Below are positions 8,949 through 16,754 of a DNA stretch of 64,000 nt, one piece after another. The notes under the pieces are model-generated. The model had not been told where the DNA came from. It was given only the letters and a program-made list of their open reading frames with translations, and searched no databases. This DNA is from Burkholderia cepacia (GTDB lineage Bacteria; Pseudomonadota; Gammaproteobacteria; Burkholderiales; Burkholderiaceae). The position numbers and the translations under genes are program-made. Positions within the stretch are counted from its first letter, which is position 1, and each line of letters begins with the position of its first letter. The DNA is taken from assembly GCF_001039005.1 (NCBI RefSeq), contig NZ_LDWR01000029.1:1-64000 (forward strand), written 5' to 3'.

Positions 8949-9257
8949 TTAGAGATCGCGGCGCAAAGCGTCGTGAAATGCGTTGATGACGGCCTCGTTG
9001 CGCCGGAAGAACGCCCACTGGCCGATCCGTGTCGACGTGACGAGCCCCGCGCGCTCCAGCGTCGCGAGGTGCGCGGAGACGGTCGACTGCGACAGCCCGC
9101 AGCGTGCGTCGATCTGGCCCGCGCAGACGCCCTGTTCGTGCGGCAGCGTCTGTGCCGGAAAGTACTCGCCCGGCGTTTTCAGCCAGACGAGGATCTCCCG
9201 GCGCACGGGGTTCGAGAGCGCTTTCAGGATCGCGTCGATGTCGAGTTCGGTCGGCAT
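8949..9257 (-). CDS. ArsR-family winged-helix repressor
   Basis: 102-aa regulator with the ArsR fold: LKALSNPVRREILVWLKTPGEYF, then GLSQSTVSAHLATLERAGLV as recognition helix (about residues 54-73) and a beta wing (TRIGQWAFFRR). Cysteines are present at GVCAGQIDARCGLS, so thiol or electrophile sensing is conceivable, but no classical metal-binding ELCVCDL box is seen. It heads the operon with the OYE reductase. A 20-bp inverted repeat (9312-9331) 55 bp upstream is the likely operator. Confidence 0.9.
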   Translation of the reverse strand: MPTELDIDAILKALSNPVRREILVWLKTPGEYFPAQTLPHEQGVCAGQIDARCGLSQSTVSAHLATLERAGLVTSTRIGQWAFFRRNEAVINAFHDALRRDL

Positions 9258-9311
9258 GGATGGAGCAGGTGTTTCGGTCGGGCAGACGGGTATCGTCGAT
9301 GGGCGAATCTT

Positions 9312-9331
9312 ATATCGTGATTCGACGATAT
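9312..9331. promoter_or_regulatory. Candidate ArsR operator (nested inverted repeats)
   Basis: ATATCGT-N6-ACGATAT is a perfect 7-bp inverted repeat upstream of the ArsR/OYE operon. It is nested with a second, wider pair: TATCGTCGA at 9291-9299 and TCGACGATA at 9322-9330. The symmetry and position suit binding by a dimeric winged-helix repressor. Confidence 0.55.
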
Positions 9332-9492
9332 GTTGGAAAGCACTGCTGGCTATGGGGTTGATAGGGTGGTGGTCCTGCCCTCGTTTCGGTTGGCACCGAA
9401 GTCGAGCGGGTTGGCGGCTATCTTCCGCGAGAGCGGCTCAGCTTTGCGACGCGCCGGGAGGTCGATGACACCGCGGATACCTGCCGTCGACC

Positions 9493-9834
9493 TCATTCGC
9501 CGCAGCGCAGGCCTCGCAGTTCGAGATGCAACTGGACGAGCCATGCGCGAGGGCAATCACGGGCGATCAGCGCCGCGAACGGGCCTGTCGGCGTGAGCCG
9601 GATTTTCCGCGCCTGCAAGGCCGAACGGAACGCCCGCCGTGCGCACCAGCGCAGCCACAGCATCACGAGCGCCGCAAGCACGACAACGCCGGCCCGATAC
9701 GATGGTTCGAACGTACCGCCGCCGAACTGTCCCGGCAGCAGGGCAATGCCGAAACACGGAACCATGGCAATTGCCGACGAGATGGAAAGCAACACGACAT
9801 GTGCACGCAATGCTTCCGAGATGCTGCCTTTCAT
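9493..9834 (-). CDS. Small predicted membrane protein
   Basis: 113-aa protein with two hydrophobic segments (about residues 11-34 and 45-63) followed by a basic soluble tail rich in Arg and Leu (RRAFRSALQARKIRLTPTG). No family is recognised. It is transcribed divergently from the MipA/two-component genes, and the shared 220-bp region contains the phased ACTTAC/GTAAGT repeats, so it could belong to the same regulon. Upstream in-frame starts on other frames are shadows. Confidence 0.5.
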   Translation of the reverse strand: MKGSISEALRAHVVLLSISSAIAMVPCFGIALLPGQFGGGTFEPSYRAGVVVLAALVMLWLRWCARRAFRSALQARKIRLTPTGPFAALIARDCPRAWLVQLHLELRGLRCGE

Positions 9835-9885
9835 GAAATGAGATCCAGCTGCCCGATGACCCCCGGCTCATGTTGGGCGCCCATG

Positions 9886-9903
9886 ACTTACCCGGCACTT
9901 ACC
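9886..9903. promoter_or_regulatory. Phased direct repeat, copy A (ACTTACC x2, 11-bp period)
   Basis: ACTTACC at 9886-9892 is repeated at 9897-9903, exactly 11 bp apart. The unit is the reverse complement of the GTAAGT repeats at 9991-10007, so the same site occurs in opposite orientation about 105 bp away. An 11-bp period (one helical turn) is typical of tandem OmpR-family response-regulator sites. Confidence 0.55.
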
Positions 9904-9987
9904 GGTTCTTCACGAAACTGTCATGGGGCGGCGACGCGACGGTCATCGCGACGTCGGGGCCCCTGGTTGTCGTGGTCCGTGGTGTTT

Positions 9988-10007
9988 CGAGTAAGTAACG
10001 AGTAAGT
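9988..10007. promoter_or_regulatory. Phased direct repeat, copy B (CGAGTAAGT x2, 11-bp period)
   Basis: CGAGTAAGT occurs at 9988-9996 and 9999-10007, 11 bp start to start, about 48 bp upstream of the mipA-like start. It is the likely binding site of the OmpR-type regulator encoded at 10884-11615. The repeat is seen directly; the binding is inference. Confidence 0.6.
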
Positions 10008-10054
10008 CGCCGTGACCTACAGTCGACCCCGCCTCATCCATTTCAGGAGCGACT

Positions 10055-10873
10055 GTGAAGAAGATTATTCGCCGCGGAAACCCGCTCGTGCTGGCCGTCG
10101 CCTCGGCCTGCCTGTATTCGGGCGCTGCCTGGGCGGACGGCGCGAGTGCGGATCCGCCGAGTGTGGACGACTCGGGTTTTACCGTGCTGAGCAATGCCAC
10201 GAACGTGACCCGCTGGGGCCTCGGAGCCGGGGCCGGCATCGAGGAGGCGCCCTATAAAGGCTACGGCACCCGGTTCACGCCGATTCCGCTGATCTTCTTC
10301 GAGAACAAATGGGTGCATGCGTTCGGCACGTCGCTCGACCTCAAGATCGGCAACTGGAATGGCGTGAGCGTCTCGCTGCGCGGCCAGTACGCACTCGGCG
10401 ACGGATACAAGCAGTCCGATGCACCGATCCTCAACGGCATGCAGGACCGCCACGGCGCGTTCTGGTATGGTCCGGCGCTCTCCTGGCGTACCGCATTCGG
10501 CACGCTCTCCGGCGACTTTCTTGCCGGCGGCAACAAGGGCGAAAGGGCCAGCATCGACTTCGGCAAGTCGTTCGAGTACGGTCGATTTTCGATCGAGCCG
10601 CACGTCGGCGCCGAGTGGCTCAGCAGCAAGTACGTCGACTACTATTACGGCGTGCGACCGTCGGAAGTGCGCGCGGGGCGTCCGGCCTATTCGGGTAAGT
10701 CGACGTTCGACGTGTCGGTGGGCGCGCGCGTCGACTACAAGTTCACGCGTCATCAGGCCGTGATTCTCGACGTCGGCGCGTCGCGTTCGGGAAGCGGCAT
10801 CACCGACAGTCCGCTGGTGGGGAAGCGGTTCACCCCGCAAGCGAGGATCGGCTACCTTTATCAATTCAATTGA
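10055..10873 (+). CDS. MipA/OmpV-family outer-membrane protein
   Basis: 272-aa outer-membrane beta-barrel with a signal peptide (MKKIIRRGNPLVLAVASACL, cleavage after about AWA-DG). The GTG start is preceded by AGGAGCGACT, a good ribosome site. The MipA/OmpV pattern is visible: the early GLGAGAGIEEAPYKGYGTRFTPIPLI segment, alternating beta strands and a C-terminal RIGYLYQFN ending in an aromatic strand for BAM recognition. MipA proteins scaffold murein enzymes or act as porin-like barrels; the role here is unproven. The response regulator follows after 10 bp, so barrel, regulator and kinase form one operon. Confidence 0.85.
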   Translation: MKKIIRRGNPLVLAVASACLYSGAAWADGASADPPSVDDSGFTVLSNATNVTRWGLGAGAGIEEAPYKGYGTRFTPIPLIFFENKWVHAFGTSLDLKIGNWNGVSVSLRGQYALGDGYKQSDAPILNGMQDRHGAFWYGPALSWRTAFGTLSGDFLAGGNKGERASIDFGKSFEYGRFSIEPHVGAEWLSSKYVDYYYGVRPSEVRAGRPAYSGKSTFDVSVGARVDYKFTRHQAVILDVGASRSGSGITDSPLVGKRFTPQARIGYLYQFN

Positions 10874-10883
10874 GCGCTGCATC

Positions 10884-11615
10884 ATGTCGCGAATTGCACT
10901 GATCGAAGACCACGAGCGTCTCGCAGGCTTGGTTCGCAAGGCACTGACGGAAGCGGGTATCGAGGCCGATCACTTCCAGAGCGTCTCCGAGGCGCGCTAC
11001 GGCGTGAGCCGTGCCGATTACGCGGTGCTGATCATCGACCGCGGGTTGCCGGACGGGGACGGGCTCGCATTGCTGCGCGAATTGCGCGCCACGGGCCAGA
11101 TGACGCCCTGCCTGATGCTGACGGCTCGCGATGCGCTGCACGATCGGGTCGACGGTCTCGAAAGCGGCGCCGACGACTACGTGACCAAGCCGTTTGCGAT
11201 GAGCGAACTGGTCGCACGGGTGCGCACGCTGATGCGTCGGCCGCCGGCGCTCGAGGAGCTGGTGCCGTCGTTCGCCGACGTCACGGTGGATCCTCGGCAG
11301 CGTGTGATGCGCAGCAGCACAAGGTCGGTACGGCTGGCCCCGGCCGAATTGCAGATCATGCTCTGTCTCGCGAAGGCGGCCGGCGCGACGGTTCGGCATG
11401 CCACGCTCGAACATGCCGCGTGGGGTTTGGGTGACGCCGTGACGCCCAATGCGCTTGAAGTGACGGTACACCGGTTACGCAAGAAGCTGGCGGCGATGGG
11501 TACGGCCGCGCAGCTCGTGAATATTCGCGGGGCGGGTTTCGCGCTGTACCTGCCGCCGGCGTCGACGGATTCGCAGGAGTCTGTCGATTCGTCCCGGCGT
11601 CAGCCGAACCGCTGA
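10884..11615 (+). CDS. OmpR-family two-component response regulator
   Basis: 243-aa regulator. The receiver domain (1-115) carries the acidic pair E8/D9, phosphoacceptor D52 (LIIDRGLPDGDG), T80 and K102 (TKPF). The C-terminal winged helix (about 130-228) contains HATLEHAAWG and the recognition region ALEVTVHRLRKKL. It is followed by the cognate kinase and preceded by the MipA barrel. It probably binds the 11-bp phased repeats upstream of the barrel gene, giving autoregulation of the operon. Confidence 0.93.
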   Translation: MSRIALIEDHERLAGLVRKALTEAGIEADHFQSVSEARYGVSRADYAVLIIDRGLPDGDGLALLRELRATGQMTPCLMLTARDALHDRVDGLESGADDYVTKPFAMSELVARVRTLMRRPPALEELVPSFADVTVDPRQRVMRSSTRSVRLAPAELQIMLCLAKAAGATVRHATLEHAAWGLGDAVTPNALEVTVHRLRKKLAAMGTAAQLVNIRGAGFALYLPPASTDSQESVDSSRRQPNR

Positions 11616-11658
11616 CCGGCCGACCGCGTCGTTCGCGGCCAACCCATACGATCTCATC

Positions 11659-13014
11659 ATGTTCGATCACTGGATCCGAAGTCTGTCCGCACGGCTGTGG
11701 CTGACCAGCGTGGCAGCGCTCGCGCTCAGTCTGACGCTGCTGGCCAGCGTCGTCATCTATGCGTTCGACCACTTTCCCGAACAGACGCTCGCGCGGCACG
11801 AACAGATCGAAGGCGTTACGGACGTCGCAAACGGGATCGTCTTCGACGCAGCCGGACATCCGGTCTCGGTCCGGCTGTCGGACGAGCGGGCATGGCTGTT
11901 CTCGGTGGTGCGCACGGAGCTCATGTACCGTGTGCTCGACGGCCAGGGCCATGTGCTGCTCGCATCCGAGGGCGTGCGGGATGGCGCCCCCTGGGTGAAC
12001 GACGAGTGGCCACGGCCTGTCGGCGAGACGGTTGGCGCGACGATCGGCGGCAAGGCGTTCGATGTCGTGGCGCTGCCGGTCCGGCATGGGGATTCGATGT
12101 ATTACGCGCAGACCGCGATGAGCAAGCGCCTCGTCGACGTGATGATCGGCGTGAAGGTCAAGCAGATTCCGGCGATCGTCAAGGTAACGATTCTGGTGGC
12201 GACGATCATCTTCGGGCTGACGCTCACGATCACCGTGTATCGGGTACTCAAGCCGCTGAGAGAAGCGTCGAATGCCGCGGCATCGATCACGCCGCGCAAC
12301 CTGACGACACGGCTGTCGCTGCGCGGTATCCCGAGCGAGATCAAGCCACTGATCAATGCCTTCAACGATGCGCTTGCCCGACTGGAAAACGGTTTTGCCG
12401 TGCAGCAGCAGTTTCTCGCGTCGGCCGCGCACGAGTTGCAGACGCCCCTCACGTTGATCCGCGGTCAGATCGAACTGCAGCCCGGGATCGACGACAAGGA
12501 GTTGCTGTTTCGCGAGATCGACCTGATGGCCCGGCAGGTCCGGCAGTTGCTGCATCTTGCGGAGGTCAGCGAATCGCAGAACTACACCTTCGAGGCGGTG
12601 AACTGTGCCGAGGTGATGCAGGACGTCGTGTCGTATCTGGAACGGAAGGCTGACAAGAAGGGCGTCGAGATTCGACTCGACGTTGCCGTTGCACCGGCAT
12701 CGATCTGGGCAGACAGGGGGGCGCTGTTTATCCTGCTCAAGAATATCGTCGAGAACGCGATCAATATCTCGCCGCCCGATAGCGTCGTATCGCTGATTGT
12801 GGACAACGTTTCAATTCAGGTTCGCGACGAAGGGCCGGGCATCAGGCAGGAATACCTTCCGTTCCTCTTCAAGCGGTTCTGGCGCGCACCCGATACCAGG
12901 CACGACGGTGCAGGCCTCGGGCTGGCCATCTGCAAGGAGATCGCGCTCGCTCATGAATGGCGGCTGACGGTAAGCAGCTTGTTGCCGGGTACGAGTTTTG
13001 TCGTCTGGCTTTAG
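11659..13014 (+). CDS. Sensor histidine kinase, partner of the MipA-linked regulator
   Basis: 451-aa inner-membrane kinase. Membrane segments lie at about residues 13-36 and 172-198, enclosing a periplasmic sensor of about 135 residues. A HAMP linker follows (LKPLREASNAA), then the dimerisation H-box SAAHELQTPLTLIRG with H258. ATP-binding boxes are N (LLKNIVENAINIS), G1 (VRDEGPGI) and G2 (GAGLGLAICKEI). The H-box reads ELQTPL instead of the usual ELRTPL. The signal is unknown; the linked barrel suggests an envelope or antimicrobial cue. Confidence 0.93.
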   Translation: MFDHWIRSLSARLWLTSVAALALSLTLLASVVIYAFDHFPEQTLARHEQIEGVTDVANGIVFDAAGHPVSVRLSDERAWLFSVVRTELMYRVLDGQGHVLLASEGVRDGAPWVNDEWPRPVGETVGATIGGKAFDVVALPVRHGDSMYYAQTAMSKRLVDVMIGVKVKQIPAIVKVTILVATIIFGLTLTITVYRVLKPLREASNAAASITPRNLTTRLSLRGIPSEIKPLINAFNDALARLENGFAVQQQFLASAAHELQTPLTLIRGQIELQPGIDDKELLFREIDLMARQVRQLLHLAEVSESQNYTFEAVNCAEVMQDVVSYLERKADKKGVEIRLDVAVAPASIWADRGALFILLKNIVENAINISPPDSVVSLIVDNVSIQVRDEGPGIRQEYLPFLFKRFWRAPDTRHDGAGLGLAICKEIALAHEWRLTVSSLLPGTSFVVWL

Positions 13015-13029
13015 TACCCTAAAGGCAAT

Positions 13030-13353
13030 TCAGTCCGTCTTCCCGACGATCTCGTACCGCCCCTGCGTCGCATCGACATGCGCGAGCGTATCGAGCACGC
13101 GTATCACGGGCGGGTGGCCGTATACGCGTTCGACCATCGCCTTGTACTCGGCGCCGTGCCAGCGCGCCGCGGCTTCACGCGTGCGCCACACGTACACGCC
13201 GCCACCTTCGTGCGTTTCCGCGTCGTGGAAGTACCACTTGTGCAGCAGGTCCGGGTTCTGCGCCCATTTCGCCGCGGTACTTTCATAGCGCGCCTGCAGC
13301 GTGGCGACATCGACGTCGGGTTGCAGCTTGAAGAAGACAATTTCGGTAATCAC
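13030..13353 (-). CDS. Small dimeric alpha/beta-barrel family protein (ABM-like)
   Basis: 107-aa protein. The GTG start at 13353 is chosen because it is preceded by a GGAG ribosome site at proper spacing and gives the natural N-terminus VITEIVFFKLQPDVD; longer frame upstream is shadow. Strand-helix spacing and the pattern KWYFHDAETHEGGGVYVWRTREAAARWH resemble the antibiotic-biosynthesis-monooxygenase/YdhR group of ferredoxin-like dimers. Function is unknown. It lies 50 bp downstream of the AhpD-like gene on the same strand, a likely operon. Confidence 0.7.
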   Translation of the reverse strand: MITEIVFFKLQPDVDVATLQARYESTAAKWAQNPDLLHKWYFHDAETHEGGGVYVWRTREAAARWHGAEYKAMVERVYGHPPVIRVLDTLAHVDATQGRYEIVGKTD

Positions 13354-13403
13354 GGCACATTCTCCATGGGCACATCGCAGGAATGAAACGCTCGCAGCGT
13401 CGC

Positions 13404-13946
13404 TCACGCCGGAAAGCGTGCGGCATGTTCTTCGAGCGGCAGACGCAGCGCGTTCGTGAGATAGCTGACCGTCCGGTAGAAGCCCGCGAGCATCAGCAGT
13501 TCGAGCAACGCCTCGTCGCTGAAGTGCGCACGCAACGCATCCCACAGGTCGTCGTCGATGTCGCAGCGCTCGTGAAGCACATCGCACATCCGCACGAGCA
13601 ACCGTTCTTCACCGGTCCAGCAATCGTCCTGCGCGGAACCGCGTGCCAGCGACAGGATCTGCGCATCGCTGAATCCGGCCGACTGCGAGAACACCGCAAC
13701 ATGTACACCCCATTCGTATTCGGACCGGCAAAGCGCGGTGGTGCGGTCGATGACGATTTCGCGCTGCCGGATGTCGAGATGGCCTTTGTCCAGCAGGCCC
13801 GCCGCAAAGAATTTCGTGAACAGGCGCGCATCGCGCGCCAGCGTGGTGAAGAGGTGCAACGGTGGCCGCCCCCGCATGATCCGGTCGATCGAAGCCGCGA
13901 TGTCGGGCGCGAATGGCGGCGATGCGCAGGCAATACGCTGAGTCAT
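13404..13946 (-). CDS. AhpD-like carboxymuconolactone-decarboxylase-family protein
   Basis: 180-aa all-helical protein of the CMD/AhpD superfamily. The helix carrying the active site reads DRTTALCRSEYEWGVHVAVF. It has C and the distal H but lacks the second Cys of the AhpD CxxC motif, so classical disulfide chemistry is unlikely, as in many family members. MTQRIACASPP at 13946 is taken as start. It faces the HxlR regulator at 14093, and one of two identical palindromes lies 48 bp upstream. Together these suggest an electrophile- or peroxide-responsive gene pair (inference). Confidence 0.82.
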   Translation of the reverse strand: MTQRIACASPPFAPDIAASIDRIMRGRPPLHLFTTLARDARLFTKFFAAGLLDKGHLDIRQREIVIDRTTALCRSEYEWGVHVAVFSQSAGFSDAQILSLARGSAQDDCWTGEERLLVRMCDVLHERCDIDDDLWDALRAHFSDEALLELLMLAGFYRTVSYLTNALRLPLEEHAARFPA

Positions 13947-13993
13947 GCGAACTCCGGTGCGTGAGCGATGTATGCGTGATAGCGTAGGCATCA

Positions 13994-14012
13994 TGCTTTA
14001 AAAAGTAAAGCA
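13994..14012. promoter_or_regulatory. Operator copy 1 of a twin palindrome
   Basis: TGCTTTA-AAAAG-TAAAGCA has perfect 7-bp arms and lies upstream of the AhpD-like gene. An identical 19-bp copy lies at 14075-14093, 81 bp away. It is the likely binding site of the divergent HxlR-type regulator. Confidence 0.65.
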
Positions 14013-14074
14013 ATGAGGTGATCACGAAAACCTCGCTTCGCCATCACGGCGACGCATTGACACTGCCTGATTCT

Positions 14075-14093
14075 TGCTTTAAAAAGTAAAGCA
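14075..14093. promoter_or_regulatory. Operator copy 2 of the twin palindrome, touching the hxlR-type start codon
   Basis: This is the same 19-bp sequence as 13994-14012. Its last base is the A of the regulator's ATG, so binding here would block translation initiation-region transcription, consistent with negative autoregulation. Confidence 0.65.
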
Positions 14094-14461
14094 TGACCAC
14101 ACCAAGAATCGGACAACGCGTTCGCGGATCGAAGACGGGACGACCCATCATGGTCGTGCTGGATCTGCTCGGGCGGCGCACCGCGCTGCGCATCCTGTGG
14201 GAACTGCGCGGGCCGCCGCTCACGTTTCGCGCGCTGCAGGAGGCCTGCGAAACGAATGCGCGCCTGCTCAACACGCGGCTGGCCGAGCTTAAGGCGTCGG
14301 GCCTGGTCGAGCATGGCGACGGCGGCTACGGCATGACCGCCGAAGGCCGTCGGCTGGAAGCGGCACTTCAGCCGTTGCTGGGGTGGGCGAGGCAGTGGGC
14401 AAAGCGCGATCCGGACGGTTTCGACGCGGCCGATCGCGAGCAATCGGGTCAGGAGCGCTGA
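14093..14461 (+). CDS. HxlR-like winged-helix transcriptional regulator
   Basis: 122-aa regulator of the MarR-like HxlR family: VLDLLGRRTALRILWELRGPPLTFRALQEAC followed by the recognition helix NARLLNTRLAELKASGLV and wing (HGDGGYGMTAEGR), about residues 20-85. It is divergent from the AhpD-like operon. Two identical palindromes in the 146-bp gap, one overlapping its own start, suggest that it represses itself and the neighbour. No cysteine in the usual sensor position at the N-terminus is seen. Confidence 0.87.
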   Translation: MTTPRIGQRVRGSKTGRPIMVVLDLLGRRTALRILWELRGPPLTFRALQEACETNARLLNTRLAELKASGLVEHGDGGYGMTAEGRRLEAALQPLLGWARQWAKRDPDGFDAADREQSGQER

Positions 14462-14544
14462 CCGGTCGGCAGACGGGCGCGCGTTGCAACATCATTCCGG
14501 TTCATGCGTCATGCGTGAGCCACTTTTGTTTGCGGAGTCCTTTC

Positions 14545-15237
14545 ATGTCTGTTCGAGCCGTCATATTCGATTTCGATCTGACGCTGGCGGATTCGTCCGC
14601 CGCGATCATCGAATGCACGGAGTACGCGCTGCATCAGCTTGACGCCGCCGGCGCGACGCCTGCGCAGATCGGCGTCGTGATCGGCTTGCCGCTGCACGAA
14701 ATGTTCCGTTCGTTGACCGGTGAAACCGACCCGGCGCGGGCCGATGCATTCGCGCGGCACTTCGTGGCGCGCGCCGACGAGATCATGGTGCACGGCACCC
14801 GCATCTATCCCGAAGTACCGCCGCTGCTCGCGCGTCTGCGCGAACAGGGTCTCGCGGTCGCGATCGTGTCGTCGAAGTTTCGTTACCGGATCGACGCGAT
14901 CCTCGCATTGAACGGATTGCAATCACTGGTCGACGTGCTGATCGGCGGGGAAGACGTACAGCGTCACAAGCCGGATCCGGAAGGGCTCGTGCTGGCACTG
15001 GCGCGGCTTGGCGTGCCGGCCGGCGCGGCGATCTACGTCGGCGATCATGCGGTGGACGCGCAGGCGGCCGAGCGCGCCGGCATGCCGTTCGTCGGCGCGG
15101 TGAGCGGCATGACGTCGTTCGATGCATGGGCGCGCGCGGGCAAGCAGGCCGTGAACACGCATATCGGCGAGCTGGCCGAGATCGTGCAGCGGATACAGCA
15201 CAACACGGCCGACGCGCCGGATCGGCGTGACGCCTGA
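14545..15237 (+). CDS. HAD-superfamily phosphatase (Gph/PpaX-like)
   Basis: 230-aa haloacid-dehalogenase-like hydrolase. Motif I is FDFDLTLADSS (nucleophile D within residues 8-14), motif II IVSSKFRY, motif III lysine in RHKPDPEG and motif IV YVGDHAVDAQAA. The helical cap between motifs I and II resembles phosphoglycolate or pyrophosphate phosphatases. ATG 14545 sits after GGAG and gives the normal MSVRAVIFDFDL start. The substrate is a small phosphorylated metabolite, not determinable here. Confidence 0.9.
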   Translation: MSVRAVIFDFDLTLADSSAAIIECTEYALHQLDAAGATPAQIGVVIGLPLHEMFRSLTGETDPARADAFARHFVARADEIMVHGTRIYPEVPPLLARLREQGLAVAIVSSKFRYRIDAILALNGLQSLVDVLIGGEDVQRHKPDPEGLVLALARLGVPAGAAIYVGDHAVDAQAAERAGMPFVGAVSGMTSFDAWARAGKQAVNTHIGELAEIVQRIQHNTADAPDRRDA

Positions 15238-15277
15238 CGGCGCGCACCGCGCCTCCTCCTGAATCGGGAATCGCACG

Positions 15278-16642
15278 ATGCCGCGCCACGTGAACCATCT
15301 CCGCTGGAAGATCGTCGCCTTTCTGGTCGCGCCGCTGACCTTCGTGATGACGCTCGATCGCGCGGCGATGGCCGTGGCCGCACCGACGATCCAGGGCGAA
15401 CTCGGCCTGTCGATCGTCGATATGTCGATGATCCTGACGGTCTACTTCTGGGCCTATGCGATCGGACAGATTCCGGCCGGGCGCGCGGCCGAACGCTTCG
15501 GATCGCGCAGGGTGCTGTTCGGCACGAGCACGCTGTGGTCGCTGATGATGATCGTCACGCCGTTCGGCGGGTCGTTCGCCTGGCTGTTCGGCTGCCGGCT
15601 GGTGCTCGGCGCCGCGCAGTCGGCCGACTGGTCGAGCAGCGTCGTCGCGCTCAAGCGCTGGTTTCCGACCGGCGAACGCGCGAAAGGCAACGCGGTGCTG
15701 CTCGCGGGGCTGTATCTGGGCCCGATCGTGTCGGCGCCGCTCACCGCATGGACCATCGTGCGGTTCGGCTGGCATGCGGTCTTTTACGGGTTCGGCGCGC
15801 TCGGCCTGCTGCTCGGCGCGATCTGGTGGCTCGGCTATCGCGATGCGCCGGCGTCGCACCCGCTCATCACGCAGGCCGAGGCCGACACCATCGCGGCCGA
15901 TCAGCCGCCCGACCACGTGGCCGAGTCGGGCTCGCTTGTGCGCTGCCTGCGGTTGTGGCGTTTCTGGATCTTCGGCATCCAGTACTTCCTGCTCGTGCTG
16001 ATCCAGAGCTTCTACACGACCTGGCTGCCGACCTACCTGATGCGCGCGCGCGGATTGTCGCTGAAGGCGATGGGGCTGTACGCGTCGCTGCCGTGGGTGG
16101 CCGTGTTCGCGGCGGTGTTCGTCGCGGGAACCGTCAGCGACCGGCTGCTCCGGAAAACGGGCTCGATCTACTGGGCCCGCACGCCGGTCGCGATCGCCGG
16201 ATTCGTCGTGAGCGCGCTCGCGCTGGTCGCGGCGTCGCGCGCGGACGCGATGGCGGCGGTCATCGGGCTGCTGTGCCTGTCGTTTGCGGCGGTCGGGTTC
16301 GCGCAGGTGGTCGTGTGGTCGGCCGCGCAGGATCTCGGGCGGCCGTTCGCCGGCGTGATGTCGGGCTGGACGAACGTGTGGGGCGCGCTGTCGAACGTCG
16401 CGGGCCCGATGACGCTCGCGCTGGTCGTCAAGGTCACCGGCAACTGGGGCAGCGGGATGATCGTGATCGGGGCCGCGGCGGCCTGCGGCGCGGTGTTGTG
16501 GCTGTTCGTGCACCCCGAGCGGCCGTTGCTTGCCGTGGCGACGGACGGCTTGCCGCCGCCGGAGGGTGGCGCGAACGCGCCGCGCGGCGACGGGCGAGCA
16601 TCCCGCGCCGATGCCGGGCGGGTGTCCGAACCGGCCGGCTGA
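15278..16642 (+). CDS. MFS transporter, anion:cation symporter (ACS) type
   Basis: 454-aa inner-membrane carrier with about 12 hydrophobic segments. The N-terminal motif DRAAMAVAAPTIQGELGLS (about residues 27-45) and the loop GRAAERFGSRRVLFG (motif A) are those of the ACS family, which carries hexuronates, galactonate, tartrate or phthalate with protons. The charged tail after residue 415 (PPEGGANAPRGDGRASRADAG) is dispensable-looking. It starts 40 bp after the HAD gene, so the two may be co-transcribed. The substrate is not assignable. Confidence 0.88.
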   Translation: MPRHVNHLRWKIVAFLVAPLTFVMTLDRAAMAVAAPTIQGELGLSIVDMSMILTVYFWAYAIGQIPAGRAAERFGSRRVLFGTSTLWSLMMIVTPFGGSFAWLFGCRLVLGAAQSADWSSSVVALKRWFPTGERAKGNAVLLAGLYLGPIVSAPLTAWTIVRFGWHAVFYGFGALGLLLGAIWWLGYRDAPASHPLITQAEADTIAADQPPDHVAESGSLVRCLRLWRFWIFGIQYFLLVLIQSFYTTWLPTYLMRARGLSLKAMGLYASLPWVAVFAAVFVAGTVSDRLLRKTGSIYWARTPVAIAGFVVSALALVAASRADAMAAVIGLLCLSFAAVGFAQVVVWSAAQDLGRPFAGVMSGWTNVWGALSNVAGPMTLALVVKVTGNWGSGMIVIGAAAACGAVLWLFVHPERPLLAVATDGLPPPEGGANAPRGDGRASRADAGRVSEPAG

Positions 16643-16706
16643 ACCGTGTTCCGCAACCGGTCGGCAGCGCGCGACGGATTCTGCGACCATCGCCGTTAAA
16701 GTCATA

Positions 16707-16754
16707 TCAGCCACCAGGTCAGCCACCAGGTCAGCCACCAGGTCCGCCACCATG
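16707..16754 (+). repeat. 12-bp tandem repeat (3.5-4 copies) at the start of the secreted hydrolase gene
   Basis: TCAGCCACCAGG is repeated perfectly three times (16707-16742). A fourth degenerate copy, TCCGCCACCATG, ends in the start codon used for the next gene. Each unit provides an AGG-containing weak ribosome site. A 12-bp unit keeps reading frame, so copy-number changes would move or multiply the initiation region rather than shift frame. Confidence 0.85.

Noticed and set aside
16707..16751. Tandem repeats as a CRISPR array
   Set aside because: Units are 12 bp, directly adjacent, without spacers.
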